Origin: an uncultured Clostridia bacterium
GTDB lineage: Bacteria; Bacillota; Clostridia; TANB77; CAG-508
Direction of reading: 5' to 3'
Assembly (NCBI GenBank): GCA_944386365.1
Contig: CALXAT010000006.1
Span: forward strand, 34,800 to 98,799
DNA length: 64,000 bases
The translations under genes and the position numbers were made by a program. This document shows, piece after piece, positions 20,049 through 30,866 of the stretch; position 1 is the first letter of the stretch; each line of letters begins with the position of its first letter. The notes below the pieces were generated by a model. The model did not search any database. It was not told the DNA's origin and worked only from the letters and a program-made list of their open reading frames with translations.

Positions 20049-20801
20049 ATGAAACTGATATCTTGGAATGTAAATGGTATACGTGCATGTGTTAATAAAG
20101 GGTTTAATGAATTTTTTGAAAAAGCAGATGCAGATATTTTTTGTATACAAGAAACAAAATGTCAACCGGAACAAATTGAATTAAATTTTAAAGGATATAC
20201 ATCTTATTGGAATAGTGCGGAAAGAAAAGGATATTCTGGAACGGCTATATTTACCAAAAAAGAACCAATACATGTGACATATGGAATTGGAATAGAAGAA
20301 CATGATAAAGAAGGAAGAGTAATTACCTTAGAATTTGAGGATTTCTATATGGTAGACATCTATACGCCTAATGCCAAAAGAGGGTTAGAAAGATTATCTT
20401 ATAGGCAAATATGGGAAGATGAAATTAGAAAGTATTTATTAGAATTAAATCAAACAAAACCAGTGATTATGTGTGGAGACTTAAATGTAGCACATGAAGA
20501 AATTGACTTAAAAAACCCAAAATCTAATAAAGGAAATGCGGGATTCACAGATGAAGAAAGAGAAAAAATGACAGAGCTATTACAAGCAGGTTTTATAGAC
20601 TCTTTTAGATATTTATATCCTAATAAAACAGATGCCTATAGTTGGTGGTCATATATGGGAAGAGCAAGAGAAAAAAATGTAGGATGGAGAATTGATTATT
20701 TTATTGTGTCACAAGATATAAAAGAAAAAATAAAAGATGCTATGATTTATCCAGAAGTAATGGGAAGTGACCATTGTCCAATTGGATTAATTATAGAATA
20801 G
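20049..20801 (+). CDS. exoA: Exodeoxyribonuclease III / AP endonuclease (ExoA)
   Basis: This family cleaves DNA at abasic sites and removes 3' blocking groups in base-excision repair. The 250-residue protein shows all exonuclease III-type motifs: SWNVNGIR at the start (catalytic Asn), IQETK (metal-binding Glu), YTPNAKR, GDLNVAH (catalytic Asp/Asn), GWRIDYF and the C-terminal GSDHCPI (catalytic Asp-His). Its length and sequence match the Bacillus ExoA group. The next gene starts 11 bases after the stop and its Shine-Dalgarno overlaps the stop codon, which points to co-transcription. Confidence 0.95.
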   Translation: MKLISWNVNGIRACVNKGFNEFFEKADADIFCIQETKCQPEQIELNFKGYTSYWNSAERKGYSGTAIFTKKEPIHVTYGIGIEEHDKEGRVITLEFEDFYMVDIYTPNAKRGLERLSYRQIWEDEIRKYLLELNQTKPVIMCGDLNVAHEEIDLKNPKSNKGNAGFTDEEREKMTELLQAGFIDSFRYLYPNKTDAYSWWSYMGRAREKNVGWRIDYFIVSQDIKEKIKDAMIYPEVMGSDHCPIGLIIE

Positions 20802-20812
20802 GAGGTTTTTTC

Positions 20813-21961
20813 ATGAAGGAAATAAAGCATAATTGGAAAAAATGGTTATATTGGTTTTGCCTAGGACTAGCATTAATATGTATTTATAAAATTTTAGATA
20901 ACTACGAAAGTGTTATGGGAGTATTCAATACTTTTTTAGGCGTTATTAGCCCGTTTTTAATCGGTATATTTATTGCATACTTATTATATATGCCATCAAG
21001 AAAATTTGAAGAATTATATGCAAAAATAAAAATTAAATTTATAGCGAAGAAGGCAAGAGTTTTAGGTGTTATAACTGTATATATTATTATTGTAGCAGCA
21101 ATTATCATTTTGTTTTCAGTTATATTACCAATTGTTTTTGAAAGTATAACAGATTTTTTTAGTAGTATACCCAATTATGTTGAACAAGTAATCAGTGCTT
21201 ATAATAATTTACCACAAGACTCTATATTAAAAAGTCAAATTGTTCAAGATGAAATACATAATTTACAAAATATAGATATTAAACAATATTTAGATGTTGA
21301 AGCAATTTTGGGATATGTTGTTAATGCAATTAGTGCTATTTTTAGTATTGTAGATATTTTTATAGCAATTATTGTGTCTGTATATATATTAGTGGATAGA
21401 AAAAAAATATTAGCATTTTTTAAAAGATTAGCGGGAGCTATCTTTAAAGAAAGAACATATAAAAATATTGATAAATATTTTAATAATTCGAATGAAATTT
21501 TCTTTAAATTTATAGCAAGTCAATTTTTGGATGCCATTGTTGTTGGTATATTAGTATCGATTGCAATGACGATTATGAGAGTAAAATATGCACCATTATT
21601 AGGATTTTTTATCGGTTTGTTCAATATGATACCATATGTGGGAGCTATTATAGCAACTGTTATAGCAGCAATTATTACATTAATAACAGGAGGATTATCG
21701 CAAACTATTTGGATGCTAATTGTGGTTATTATCTTACAACAAATAGATGCTAATATTATTAATCCAAAAATTGTTGGTAAATCATTAAAAATTAGCCCAT
21801 TATTAGTGTTGTTTGCAGTAACTTTTGGAGGTGCATATTTTGGAATATTAGGAATGTTTTTAGCGGTACCAGTTATTGCGGTTATAAAAATATTAGTAGA
21901 CGATTTTATAAAATATAAAGAAATCATGAAAAAACATGAAGCAAAGAAAATTGAAACTTAA
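20813..21961 (+). CDS. AI-2E family transporter (UPF0118-type permease)
   Basis: The 382-residue protein has about eight hydrophobic segments arranged as in AI-2E/YdiK/YtvI-like permeases: two N-terminal helices, a long amphipathic region with FFSSIPNYVEQVISAYNNL, then a C-terminal helical block containing GFFIGLFNMIPYVGAI and the family-typical INPKIVGKSLKISPLLVL. The start is taken as the ATG at 20813 because AGGAGG lies at 20800-20805; an earlier in-frame ATG at 20774 lies inside exoA. The family name derives from one quorum-signal exporter, but most members have unknown or ion-antiport substrates, so no substrate is assigned. Confidence 0.92.
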   Translation: MKEIKHNWKKWLYWFCLGLALICIYKILDNYESVMGVFNTFLGVISPFLIGIFIAYLLYMPSRKFEELYAKIKIKFIAKKARVLGVITVYIIIVAAIIILFSVILPIVFESITDFFSSIPNYVEQVISAYNNLPQDSILKSQIVQDEIHNLQNIDIKQYLDVEAILGYVVNAISAIFSIVDIFIAIIVSVYILVDRKKILAFFKRLAGAIFKERTYKNIDKYFNNSNEIFFKFIASQFLDAIVVGILVSIAMTIMRVKYAPLLGFFIGLFNMIPYVGAIIATVIAAIITLITGGLSQTIWMLIVVIILQQIDANIINPKIVGKSLKISPLLVLFAVTFGGAYFGILGMFLAVPVIAVIKILVDDFIKYKEIMKKHEAKKIET

Positions 21962-21965
21962 AAAT

Positions 21966-21997
21966 AAAAGGCATGGAATTTAATCCATGTCTTTTTA
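21966..21997. terminator. Bidirectional terminator
   Basis: AAAAGGCATGGA pairs with TCCATGTCTTTT (one G-U pair) with A and T runs on either side. It lies between the convergent permease gene and the minus-strand COG2426 gene, touching the latter's stop codon. Confidence 0.75.
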
Positions 21998-22495
21998 ACC
22001 TCTTTGTAATAAATATTGAATACCACCATTTGCAATAGCTGTTAGAGTAAGAACGATAAGGCCTGCTGCAAAGACACCAGCAACAATTGGTGGAACTGCT
22101 TTTTTAGGTGGTAAATCTAAGAAGTTTGCAATTAAAGAACCAACCCAAGCACCTGTTCCAGGTAATGGAACAGCAACAAATATAAATAAACCTAAAGCTG
22201 CAAAATTTTGTAACCTTTCACTTTCTTCTATTTTTCTAGTAGCTCTTTCAGATGCCCAGTCAATGATAATTTTAAAAGGTTTCCATCTACCAAAGAAATC
22301 AAATAAAGGTCTTATAAATTTAACAATAAAATAAACCGGTATAATATTTCCAATAAAACTACATAAAAAAGATTCTACATAATTTAAGTGAAAAGTAAAT
22401 ACACCTACAGGTATTGCTCCTCTTAATTCAATTATTGGTATCATTCCGACAAAAGCGGTTAGTAAATATTTTACGATTAAAGGTAATCCAGCCAT
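21995..22495 (-). CDS. COG2426-type small membrane protein ('small multi-drug export' family)
   Basis: The 166-residue protein has about four or five membrane helices. It shows the family hallmarks: PIIELRGAIPVG near the N-terminus, a central amphipathic segment (RATRKIEESERLQNFAALG) and VAVPLPGTGAWVGSLIA, with conserved Pro-Gly residues inside the membrane. The family is annotated as small multi-drug export, but its real substrate is not established; it shares a distant relationship with DedA-type proteins. It stands alone on the minus strand, head-to-head with the rpoB transcription unit. Confidence 0.88.
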   Translation of the reverse strand: MAGLPLIVKYLLTAFVGMIPIIELRGAIPVGVFTFHLNYVESFLCSFIGNIIPVYFIVKFIRPLFDFFGRWKPFKIIIDWASERATRKIEESERLQNFAALGLFIFVAVPLPGTGAWVGSLIANFLDLPPKKAVPPIVAGVFAAGLIVLTLTAIANGGIQYLLQRG

Positions 22496-22650
22496 ATTTC
22501 CTCCTATGTTATATATTTTTTAAATTTCTTATGTATTGTACTATAAAATAAAAAAAATGTCTATATATGTTGTAAAAATTCATAAAGTTATACAGATTTA
22601 CAAATATGAAAAAAATTTTCCAAAAATTACTTAAAAGTTATCTAAAAGTA
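22496..22650. other. Intergenic region between the COG2426 gene and rpoB promoter
   Basis: About 155 A/T-rich bases holding the minus-strand Shine-Dalgarno (GGAGG beside 22500) and presumably its promoter. No ORF or hairpin of note. Confidence 0.4.
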
Positions 22651-22680
22651 TTGACTTCCGTAAGGATTTTGATATATAAT
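22651..22680 (+). promoter_or_regulatory. Sigma-A-type promoter of the rpoB-rpoC unit
   Basis: TTGACT at 22651-22656 and TATAAT at 22675-22680 with an 18-base spacer. It lies about 400 bases before the rpoB start, so the transcript has a long leader. Confidence 0.78.
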
Positions 22681-22689
22681 ATTAAAGAT

Positions 22690-23086
22690 TTGAAAATGAG
22701 AATTTAATTAACCTAGAAAGAGAAATAAAAAGGTGATTAAAATAAAGAAAAATAGTTTTTAATTAAATTGAATATTTTATTAGAGCCAGTTGAAAAATGA
22801 AAGTTTTTTGACAGCTCTTTTATTGCCGTTTATTTTATCTAATAGTTAAAAAAGACAACTTTCAAATCCTATTTTCAAATTTTTTTATTCAAATGTTAAA
22901 AAGTAAAAGAAGAGGAATTAAATATAAGTTTCCCTAAGTAATTTTAAAATTGTAAAAGCAGACGATTTTAAATCTTAGTCAAGAAATTTATGATTTAAGA
23001 AGGACTTCTTTTAACCAATAAATCAAATCAACAATGTAAAAGTTGATATTTATTTCTGCTTAATATTTTATTATGAGGTGATTTTC
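22690..23086 (+). promoter_or_regulatory. Long 5' leader of rpoB with attenuator-like hairpin
   Basis: The leader contains a terminator-like hairpin at 22782-22825: AGAGC, then GTTGAAAAA pairing with TTTTTTGAC, closed by GCTCT and followed by TTTTATT. A segment 60 bases downstream (AACTTTCA, about 22859) is complementary to TGAAAGTT in its loop and 3' arm, so an alternative pairing is possible. A smaller hairpin (ATCAAC / GTTGAT) lies at about 23025-23045. There is no rplJ or rplL gene. The arrangement suggests control by premature termination, but the effector is unknown. Confidence 0.5.
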
Positions 23087-26000
23087 TTGAAATTAAAAGA
23101 AGTGAAATACGAGAAAGCTTCTCGTAAAGATTTCGCAAAAGTTGGCGATTATATCGAAATGCCAAATCTTATTAAAGTGCAAAGAGATTCTTATGAATGG
23201 TTTGTAGAAGAAGGATTAGGTGAAGTATTAAGAGATATTTCTCCAATTGAGGACTATTCTGGAAATCTTGTACTTGAATTTTTTGATTATTACATGGAGG
23301 ACAAGACAAAATACACAGTAGAAGAGGCAAAAGAAAGAGATGCAACATATTCAACAAGATTACATGTAAAAGTAAGATTGATCAACCGTGAGACAGGTGA
23401 AATCAAAGAACAAGAAATCTATTTAGGCGATTTTCCATTAATGACAGATAGTGGTACATTTGTTATCAATGGAGCAGAAAGAGTTGTTGTTAGCCAATTA
23501 GTTCGTTCACCAGGATGTTACTATGATGAAGTATTTGACACAAAAACAGGAAAGAAAACATATACATCAACGGTAATGCCACTTCGTGGAGCATGGTTAG
23601 AATATGAAACAGATGGAAATGATATTTTCTGGGTACGTGTAGACAGAACAAGAAAAGTTCCAGTAACCACTTTATTAAGAGCAATTGGTATAGTAACAGA
23701 TGATCAAATTAGAGAATTGTTTGGTGATGAAGAATTAATTAAAGCAACGATTAATAAAGATACCATAAAAGATCAAGATGAAGCTTTAATAGAAATTTAT
23801 AAAAAATTGAGACCAGGAGAACTTCCAACAGCAGATGCTGCAAGAAATTTATTTAATGGATTATTCTATGATAATAGAAGATATGACTTAGCAAAAGTAG
23901 GAAGATATAAATTTAATCAAAAATTAGCATTAGCTGGAAGAATTAAAGGAAAAGTTGCTGCAACAGATATCGTAGATAGTGAAACAGGAGAAGTATTTGT
24001 ACAAGCAGGAGAAGTGATTACAGAAGAAGTTGCAGAAAATATCCAAAATGCAGGAATCAATATGGTAGATGTTACTGTTGGAGAAAGAGCTGTTAGAATT
24101 ATTGGAAATGCGACATGTAATATCCACAAAGTGTTACCAAATGTAGATTTAAGCAAATTACATTTTAAAGAATTAGTAAATTATAATGTATTAAAAAATA
24201 TCATTGATAATACAGACGAAAAAGAATTAGTAAAAGCAATCGAAGAAAGACAAAATGAATTAGTTCCAAAACATATTACAACAGAAGATATGATTGCTTC
24301 TATTAACTATTTATTAAATCTATCACATGGACTAGGAGAACCAGATGATATTGACCATTTAGCAAATCGTAGAATCCGTTGTGTTGGTGAATTATTACAA
24401 AATCAATTTAGAATTGGTTTAACAAGATTAGAAAGAGTTGTTCGTGAAAGAATGACGATTCAAGACTTAGATGTTGTAACACCACAAACATTAATCAATA
24501 CAAAACCAATTACGTCAGCAATCAGAGAATTCTTTGGAAGCTCACAATTGTCACAATTCATGGATCAAACAAATCCACTTTCAGAATTAACACATAAAAG
24601 AAGAATCTCTGCATTAGGACCTGGAGGATTAACAAGAGATAGAGCAGGATTTGAGGTACGTGATATTCACTATACCCATTATGGTAGATTATGTCCAATT
24701 GAATCTCCAGAAGGACCTAACATTGGATTAATTTCAGCATTATCATCATTTGCACAAATCAATGAATATGGATTTATTGAAACACCATATAGAAAAGTAG
24801 ATCCTAAAACACATAAATTAACAGATACAGTAGAATACATGAGTGCAGATGTAGAAGATAATTATATTATTGCACAAGCATCAGAACCAATTAACAAAGA
24901 TGGAAGTTTTGTACATCCAAGAATTAGAGTTAGATATAGAAATGAAGTTATAGAAGTTGACAGAGAAAAAGTACAATATGTAGATGTTTCACCAAAACAA
25001 TTAGTTTCTATTGCAGCAGCCATGATTCCTTTCTTAGAGCATGATGATGCAAAAAGAGCATTGATGGGTGCAAACATGCAACGTCAAGCTGTACCACTTA
25101 TGATTACAGAAAGCCCAATTGTTGGAACAGGTATTGAATACAGAGCTGCAAAAGATTCTGGAATTTTAGTATTAGCAGAAGATGATGGTGTGATTGAAAA
25201 AGTAACAGGAGATGCTATTACTGTTAAATATAACAATGGAAAAACGGTTGTACATAAATTACGTAAATTCAAAAGAACAAATGGTGGTACTTGTATTAAC
25301 CAAAAACCAATTGTTAAAAAAGGTGAAAAGGTTAAAAAGGGTGATGCTATAGCAGATGGACCATCAACAAAAAATGGAGAAATGGCATTAGGTAAAAACG
25401 TATTAGTTGCTTTCTCAACATGGGAAGGATACAACTATGAGGATGCTATTCTACTAAATGAAAGATTAGTAAAAGAAGATGTGTTTACATCTATTCACAT
25501 TGAAGAATATGATTGTGAATGTAGAGATACAAAACTAGGTGCAGAAGAAATTACAAGAGATATTCCAAACATTGGTGATGATTCTTTAAAAGATCTAGAT
25601 GAAAATGGAATTATTCGTATTGGTGCAGAAGTAAGACCAGGAGATATCTTAGTTGGAAAAGTTACACCAAAAGGAGAAACAGAATTAACAGCAGAAGAAA
25701 GATTATTAAGAGCTATCTTTGGTGAAAAAGCAAGAGAAGTAAGAGATACTTCATTAAGAGTACCTCATGGAGAAGCAGGAACCATTGTAGATGTAAAAAT
25801 CTTTACAAGAGAAAATTCAGACGAATTAGGACCTGGGGTTAACCAAATTATTAGATGCTATATTGCCACAAAGAGAAAAATATCTGTTGGAGATAAAATG
25901 GCAGGACGTCATGGTAATAAAGGTGTTATCTCAAGAGTATTACCAGAAGAAGATATGCCATTTATGCCAGATGGTACACCAATTGACATCTTATTAAACC

Positions 26001-26854
26001 CTCTTGGAGTTCCATCTCGTATGAACTTAGGTCAAGTATTAGAAGTTCATTTAGGAGGAGCTGCAAAAGCTTTAGGATGGCATGTATCTACACCAGTATT
26101 TGATGGAGCAACACAAGAAGATGTTGAAGAGTTATTAGCAGAAGCTGGAATGAATAAAGATGGTAAAACCACATTATATGATGGTAGAACAGGAGAACCA
26201 TTTGCAAGCCCAATTACAGTTGGTGTTATGTATATGTTGAAACTACATCACTTAGTAGATGACAAAATCCATGCACGTTCAACAGGACCTTACTCATTAG
26301 TAACACAACAACCTTTAGGAGGAAAAGCACAATTTGGTGGACAACGTTTTGGAGAAATGGAAGTTTGGGCATTAGAGGCTTATGGTGCAGCATATACATT
26401 ACAAGAAATGTTAACAGTAAAATCTGATGATGTTGTTGGAAGAGTAAAAACTTATGAAGCAATTGTTAAAGGAGAAAATGTTCCAGAACCAGGTGTTCCA
26501 GAAAGCTTCAAAGTATTAGTAAAAGAATTACAATCTTTAGGATTAGATGTTAGACTATATTCTGAAGACAATCAAGAATTAGAATTAAAAGAAAATATAG
26601 AAGACGGAATTGAATATGATCCAGAAAAAGAAAAGAAATATTTAGCTGAAGAACAAGTCGTAGCAGATGGGGATTTAGATGATGGCTATACAGAGGAAAG
26701 CACAGAGGATGACATTTTACTAGAAGATGATGATGAATCATTAGATGATGGAAATGATGAATTATTCGAAGGGCTAGATGATGAAGGCGATGAAATGTTG
26801 TTTAATAACGATTTAGCAGGAGATAATATTGACAATGATAATGATATCATGTAG
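23087..26854 (+). CDS. rpoB: DNA-directed RNA polymerase subunit beta
   Basis: RpoB forms one pincer of RNA polymerase and the rifampicin-binding pocket. The start is set at the TTG at 23087 ([15 protein letters not shown] follows) because GAGGTGAT at 23075-23082 is its Shine-Dalgarno; an in-frame GTG at 23078 lies within that site. The 1255 residues include the rifampicin region ([24 protein letters not shown]), here quoted only as the motifs [12 protein letters not shown] and [13 protein letters not shown], the catalytic-site [14 protein letters not shown], and the C-terminal [20 protein letters not shown]. The Ser and His positions usually changed in rifampicin resistance look wild type. 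The C-terminus has an acidic extension of about 70 residues ([20 protein letters not shown]). It begins the rpoB-ORF52-rpoC unit. Confidence 0.98.
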   Translation: MKLKEVKYEKASRKDFAKVGDYIEMPNLIKVQRDSYEWFVEEGLGEVLRDISPIEDYSGNLVLEFFDYYMEDKTKYTVEEAKERDATYSTRLHVKVRLINRETGEIKEQEIYLGDFPLMTDSGTFVINGAERVVVSQLVRSPGCYYDEVFDTKTGKKTYTSTVMPLRGAWLEYETDGNDIFWVRVDRTRKVPVTTLLRAIGIVTDDQIRELFGDEELIKATINKDTIKDQDEALIEIYKKLRPGELPTADAARNLFNGLFYDNRRYDLAKVGRYKFNQKLALAGRIKGKVAATDIVDSETGEVFVQAGEVITEEVAENIQNAGINMVDVTVGERAVRIIGNATCNIHKVLPNVDLSKLHFKELVNYNVLKNIIDNTDEKELVKAIEERQNELVPKHITTEDMIASINYLLNLSHGLGEPDDIDHLANRRIRCVGELLQNQFRIGLTRLERVVRERMTIQDLDVVTPQTLINTKPITSAIREFFGSSQLSQFMDQTNPLSELTHKRRISALGPGGLTRDRAGFEVRDIHYTHYGRLCPIESPEGPNIGLISALSSFAQINEYGFIETPYRKVDPKTHKLTDTVEYMSADVEDNYIIAQASEPINKDGSFVHPRIRVRYRNEVIEVDREKVQYVDVSPKQLVSIAAAMIPFLEHDDAKRALMGANMQRQAVPLMITESPIVGTGIEYRAAKDSGILVLAEDDGVIEKVTGDAITVKYNNGKTVVHKLRKFKRTNGGTCINQKPIVKKGEKVKKGDAIADGPSTKNGEMALGKNVLVAFSTWEGYNYEDAILLNERLVKEDVFTSIHIEEYDCECRDTKLGAEEITRDIPNIGDDSLKDLDENGIIRIGAEVRPGDILVGKVTPKGETELTAEERLLRAIFGEKAREVRDTSLRVPHGEAGTIVDVKIFTRENSDELGPGVNQIIRCYIATKRKISVGDKMAGRHGNKGVISRVLPEEDMPFMPDGTPIDILLNPLGVPSRMNLGQVLEVHLGGAAKALGWHVSTPVFDGATQEDVEELLAEAGMNKDGKTTLYDGRTGEPFASPITVGVMYMLKLHHLVDDKIHARSTGPYSLVTQQPLGGKAQFGGQRFGEMEVWALEAYGAAYTLQEMLTVKSDDVVGRVKTYEAIVKGENVPEPGVPESFKVLVKELQSLGLDVRLYSEDNQELELKENIEDGIEYDPEKEKKYLAEEQVVADGDLDDGYTEESTEDDILLEDDDESLDDGNDELFEGLDDEGDEMLFNNDLAGDNIDNDNDIM

Positions 26855-26952
26855 ATGAAGAAAAAACAGCATCTAAAACAAACTAAATCAGGCTTCTTAT
26901 ATTGGAAAATTTCTTGGCATTACAAAAAAATAAAATAGAAAGGAAATTAATC

Positions 26953-27111
26953 ATGCAAAAAGAATTAAGTCATTTTTTGAAAACTGCTTATGAACATGGA
27001 AGAGTTAAGGATTTAAAAGATGCATTTGAAGAATATCCTGTCGAAGAAGAATGGCATAAAGGAAAAATAGAAGAATATAGGAAGAGCTTTTATGATAGTT
27101 TAAAAAATTAA
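26953..27111 (+). CDS. Small uncharacterised protein (52 residues) between rpoB and rpoC
   Basis: The ATG at 26953 follows GAAAGGAAATT at a suitable distance. The product begins MQKELSHFLKTAYEHGRV and ends YRKSFYDSLKN. It is charged, with clear amphipathic helices, and has a central EEYPVEEEWHKGKIEEYRK segment. An alternative TTG start at 26902 would add 17 residues but has no ribosome binding site. I do not recognise a family. Its place inside the rpoB-rpoC transcript suggests a role linked to RNA polymerase or merely a conserved passenger. It is not the L7Ae-type protein that follows rpoC in Bacillus. Confidence 0.7.
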   Translation: MQKELSHFLKTAYEHGRVKDLKDAFEEYPVEEEWHKGKIEEYRKSFYDSLKN

Positions 27112-27147
27112 AAATAATCAACTATAGAAAAATAAATTAACTGAATA

Positions 27148-27248
27148 AATTCTAAAAAGGAAAGAGGCGACAGGAAGGAATTGCACCAGCAGTGGTCAGA
27201 CCTCTCCACCTGTTTTAGAATTACCTAAAACAAATTTATTTAGGGGGA
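27148..27248 (+). ncRNA. Riboswitch-like structured RNA in front of rpoC (unknown class)
   Basis: A GC-richer island in very AT-rich DNA. An outer stem pairs 27148-27157 (AATTCTAAAA) with 27213-27222 (TTTTAGAATT). It is extended by AGG/CCT (27158-27160 with 27209-27211). Inside lie AGAGG/CCTCT (27163-27167 with 27201-27205), a purine-rich loop (GACAGGAAGGAA) and a small hairpin ACCA-GCAG-TGGT (27185-27196). The 3' arm of the outer stem can instead pair downstream: GTTTTAG 27212-27218 with CTAAAAC 27225-27231. CCTAAA at 27224-27229 can also pair with TTTAGG at 27239-27244, which covers part of the rpoC Shine-Dalgarno AGGGGGA (27242-27248). These exclusive pairings form a classic translational switch layout. 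No known class is recognised. Confidence 0.55.
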
Positions 27249-27254
27249 AATAAA

Positions 27255-30200
27255 GTGGACGAATTAGATATTTTTAATAAATTAAAAATAGGAATTGCAT
27301 CAGATGAAAAAATCAGAGAATGGTCAAAAGGGGAAGTAAAAAAACCTGAGACAATAAACTATAGAACATTAAAACCAGAAAAAGATGGTTTATTCTGTGA
27401 AAGAATATTTGGACCAGTAAAAGACTGGGAATGTCATTGTGGTAAATATAAAAGGGTTAGATATAAAGGAATTGTATGTGATAGATGTGGTGTAGAAGTT
27501 ACAAAATCAAAAGTAAGACGTGAAAGAATGGGACATATAGAACTTGCAGCACCAGTAGCACATATATGGTATTTTAAAGGAATACCAAGTAGAATTGCTT
27601 TAATGCTTGATATTTCACCAAGAAATCTAGAAAAAATCATTTATTTTGCTTCTTATGTTGTGATAGATAAAGGAACAACAAACTTAGAAAAATGTCAAGT
27701 GCTAAATGAAAGAGAATATCATGAAGCAGAAGAAAAATATGGTAAAGGTTCTTTTAAAGCAAAAATGGGAGCAGAAGCTTTAAGAGAATTATTAGAGCAA
27801 ATTGATGTAGAAAAGTTAGCAGAACAAATTAGAAAAGAATTGGAACATGCAAGTGAGCAAAAGAAAAGCAAATTGATAAAAAGATTAGATACTGTAGAAG
27901 CATTTAGACTTTCAGGAAATAGACCTGAATGGATGGTTATGAATGTTATTCCAGTTATTCCACCAGATTTAAGACCAATGGTGCAATTAGATGGTGGTAG
28001 ATTTGCTACATCAGATTTAAATGATTTATATAGAAGAGTTATTAACAGAAATAATAGATTAAAAAGATTATTAGAATTAGGTGCACCAGAGATTATTGTT
28101 AGAAATGAAAAAAGAATGTTACAAGAATCTGTAGATGCCTTAATCGATAATGGAAGAAGAGGAAGACCAGTAACAGGTGCTGGAAACAGACCATTAAAAT
28201 CTTTATCAGATTTATTAAAAGGAAAACAAGGTCGTTTCCGTCAAAACTTACTTGGAAAACGTGTTGACTATTCAGGACGTTCTGTTATCGTTGTAGGACC
28301 AGAACTTAAAATTTATCAATGTGGACTTCCAAAGGAAATGGCGGTAGAATTATTCAAACCATTTGTTATGAGAGAATTAGTAGGAAGAGGTATTGCACAA
28401 AATATTAAAAATGCAAAAAGAATGGTAGAAAGATTAAGACCAGAAGTATGGGGAATATTGGAAGAAGTTATCAAAGACCATCCAGTTATGTTAAACCGTG
28501 CGCCTACATTACACAGATTAGGTATTCAAGCATTTGAACCAGTATTAGTAGAAGGTAGAGCAATCAAACTTCATCCATTAGTTTGTGAAGCATTCAACGC
28601 TGACTTCGATGGTGACCAAATGGCTGTGCATTTACCATTATCACCAGAAGCACAAGCAGAATCTAGATACTTAATGCTTTCAACAAACAACTTGCTAAAA
28701 CCACAAGATGGTAAACCAGTAGCTGTACCAAGACTAGATATGATTTTAGGAAGTTACTATTTAACAATGGTATTAGACGGAGAAAAGGGAGAAGGAACTT
28801 ACTATAAAGATCCAGAAGAGGCATTAATGGCTTTTGAAAACCATGATGTAGGAATCCATGCAAAAATCTATGTTAGAGTATCTAAAGAAATTGATGGAGA
28901 AATCAAAACAAAGAAAGTAGAAACAAGTGTTGGAAGAATTATCTTCAATCAAGGAATTCCACAAGACTTAGGATTTATTGATAGAAAAGAAGATCCATTC
29001 CAATATGAAATTAGTTTCCCTGTTATGAAAAAATCAATGGGAAATATCATTGAAAGAGTTATCAGAACACATGGATTAACAGAATCAGCAGAGGTTATAG
29101 ACTATATTAAAGCATTAGGATTTAAATATTCAACAGTTGCAGGTATTACATTCTCAATGAGTGATGTACAAGTACCAGAAGCTAAAAAAGGATTATTAGC
29201 AGAAGCAGATGCAAAAATTGAAAATATTAGAAAACAATATGCAAGAGGTTTAATTACAAACGATGAGCGTTATTCAGAAGTTATCAAAGTATGGGAAGAT
29301 ACAACAAACAAAGTTAGTGACGCCATGGAAGAAAACTTTGATGAATTAAACCCAATCTATATGATGGTTAAATCTGGAGCCAGAGGTAATATGAGCCAGT
29401 TAAGACAAATTGCTGGTATGCGTGGATTGATGGCAAGTACAACTGGTAAAGCAGTAGAAATTCCAATTAAATCATCATTTGCAGAAGGATTAGATGCCTT
29501 AGAGTACTTCATTTCTGCCCATGGTGCTAGAAAAGGACTTTCAGATACAGCGTTAAGAACAGCTGACTCAGGATACTTAACAAGAAGATTAGTAGATGTA
29601 TCACAAGATATTATTGTAAGAGAACATGATTGTGGTACAGATGATGGAATTATTGTTTATGATATTAAAGATGGTCAACAAGTTATTGAAAAAATGCAAG
29701 AAAGACTATTAGGAAGATTTGTTGTAGAAGATGTATATAACCCAGAGACAAAAGAACTAATTGTAGATACAAATACTATGATAACTGAAAAAATTGCAGA
29801 TGAAATTGTAGCAGCAGGAATTGATAGATTAAAAGTACGTTCTGTTCTTGGATGTCATTCAAAACATGGTGTATGTCAAAAATGTTATGGTATGGGATTA
29901 GCAAGAAGAGACTTGGTATCTATTGGTGAAGCAATTGGTATTATTGCAGCACAATCTATTGGTGAACCAGGTACACAGCTTACAATGAGAACAATTCACT
30001 CTGGTGGTGTTGCTGGTGTAGCAGATATTACACAAGGTCTTCCAAGGGTTGAAGAGTTATTTGAAGCTAGAAAACCAAAGGGACTTGCCATTATCTCAGA
30101 AATTGATGGTAAGGTAAAAATTAAGGAAACAAAGAAAAAGAAAGAAGTTATTGTTACAGGAAAAGACAATTCAAAATCTTATACAATTCCATTTGGTTCA

Positions 30201-30782
30201 AAGATGAAGGTAAAAGATGGAGATATGGTTGAAGTAGGAGAGCCTCTAATTGAAGGTTCAATTAACCCATCAGAAATCTTAACATTAAAAGGACCAGAAG
30301 GTGTATATGAATACCTAATTTCAGAAGTACAAAAAGTATATAGAAATCAAGGTGTTGATATTAATGATAAACATATCGAAGTTATTGGTAGACAAATGCT
30401 TAAGAAAGTAAGAGTTGAAGATAATGCTGATACAGATATGTTCCCAGGTTCATTAATCGATATGTATGAATTTGAAGATAAAAATGCAGAAGCAATTGCA
30501 GAAGGAAAGAGACCTGCAACAGGAAAAAGAGTATTACTTGGTATTACAAAAGCTGCTCTTGCAACAGATAGTTTCTTATCAGCAGCATCATTCCAAGAAA
30601 CTACAAGAGTTCTTACAGATGCAGCTGTTAAAGGTAAGACAGATGATTTAATGGGATTAAAAGAAAATGTTATCATTGGTAAATTAATTCCAGCAGGAAC
30701 AGGAATGCAAAAATATCAAAATATTCATATTAGCACAGAAAAAGAATTAGAAGAAGTTGCAGATACTGAGAATATGGAATAA
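27255..30782 (+). CDS. rpoC: DNA-directed RNA polymerase subunit beta'
   Basis: RpoC carries the RNA polymerase active site. The start is the GTG at 27255, seven bases after AGGGGGA. Within 1175 residues, near the Bacillota norm of about 1200, are: the N-terminal zinc ribbon (CHCGKYKR...CDRCG, from about residue 60), the clamp and rudder region ([17 protein letters not shown]), the catalytic NADFDGD at about 448-454 that binds Mg2+, the bridge-helix region ([20 protein letters not shown]), and the second zinc site (CGTDDG...[13 protein letters not shown], near 866). It ends the rpoB-rpoC unit at a strong terminator and is preceded by a switch-like RNA. Confidence 0.98.
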   Translation: MDELDIFNKLKIGIASDEKIREWSKGEVKKPETINYRTLKPEKDGLFCERIFGPVKDWECHCGKYKRVRYKGIVCDRCGVEVTKSKVRRERMGHIELAAPVAHIWYFKGIPSRIALMLDISPRNLEKIIYFASYVVIDKGTTNLEKCQVLNEREYHEAEEKYGKGSFKAKMGAEALRELLEQIDVEKLAEQIRKELEHASEQKKSKLIKRLDTVEAFRLSGNRPEWMVMNVIPVIPPDLRPMVQLDGGRFATSDLNDLYRRVINRNNRLKRLLELGAPEIIVRNEKRMLQESVDALIDNGRRGRPVTGAGNRPLKSLSDLLKGKQGRFRQNLLGKRVDYSGRSVIVVGPELKIYQCGLPKEMAVELFKPFVMRELVGRGIAQNIKNAKRMVERLRPEVWGILEEVIKDHPVMLNRAPTLHRLGIQAFEPVLVEGRAIKLHPLVCEAFNADFDGDQMAVHLPLSPEAQAESRYLMLSTNNLLKPQDGKPVAVPRLDMILGSYYLTMVLDGEKGEGTYYKDPEEALMAFENHDVGIHAKIYVRVSKEIDGEIKTKKVETSVGRIIFNQGIPQDLGFIDRKEDPFQYEISFPVMKKSMGNIIERVIRTHGLTESAEVIDYIKALGFKYSTVAGITFSMSDVQVPEAKKGLLAEADAKIENIRKQYARGLITNDERYSEVIKVWEDTTNKVSDAMEENFDELNPIYMMVKSGARGNMSQLRQIAGMRGLMASTTGKAVEIPIKSSFAEGLDALEYFISAHGARKGLSDTALRTADSGYLTRRLVDVSQDIIVREHDCGTDDGIIVYDIKDGQQVIEKMQERLLGRFVVEDVYNPETKELIVDTNTMITEKIADEIVAAGIDRLKVRSVLGCHSKHGVCQKCYGMGLARRDLVSIGEAIGIIAAQSIGEPGTQLTMRTIHSGGVAGVADITQGLPRVEELFEARKPKGLAIISEIDGKVKIKETKKKKEVIVTGKDNSKSYTIPFGSKMKVKDGDMVEVGEPLIEGSINPSEILTLKGPEGVYEYLISEVQKVYRNQGVDINDKHIEVIGRQMLKKVRVEDNADTDMFPGSLIDMYEFEDKNAEAIAEGKRPATGKRVLLGITKAALATDSFLSAASFQETTRVLTDAAVKGKTDDLMGLKENVIIGKLIPAGTGMQKYQNIHISTEKELEEVADTENME

Positions 30783-30786
30783 GATA

Positions 30787-30818
30787 AAAAGGATATTCGA
30801 GAGAGAATATCCTTTTTT
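30787..30818 (+). terminator. Rho-independent terminator of the rpoB-rpoC unit
   Basis: The stem AAAAGGATATTC / GAATATCCTTTT with a GAGAGA loop is followed by further T residues five bases after the rpoC stop. Confidence 0.9.
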
Positions 30819-30866
30819 GCATATGTTTTTAGATTTGTAAAGATTAAATATATATAATACTAGAAA

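Noticed and set aside
22734..22763. Short GTG-started frame (MIKIKKNSF) in the rpoB leader behind an AAAAAGG string
   Set aside because: The GTG overlaps the would-be Shine-Dalgarno and the frame has only 9 codons. It could be a decayed gene start or chance.
27168..27184. GGAAGGAA in the rpoC leader resembling the SRP RNA tetraloop region
   Set aside because: The surrounding pairing order does not fit the SRP helix 8, and the element is only about 100 bases in front of a coding gene.
30347..30676. Long antisense ORF opposite rpoC, and similar antisense ORFs opposite rpoB and the surface genes
   Set aside because: These are shadows of highly biased coding strands; they have no ribosome binding sites and overlap well-supported genes completely.
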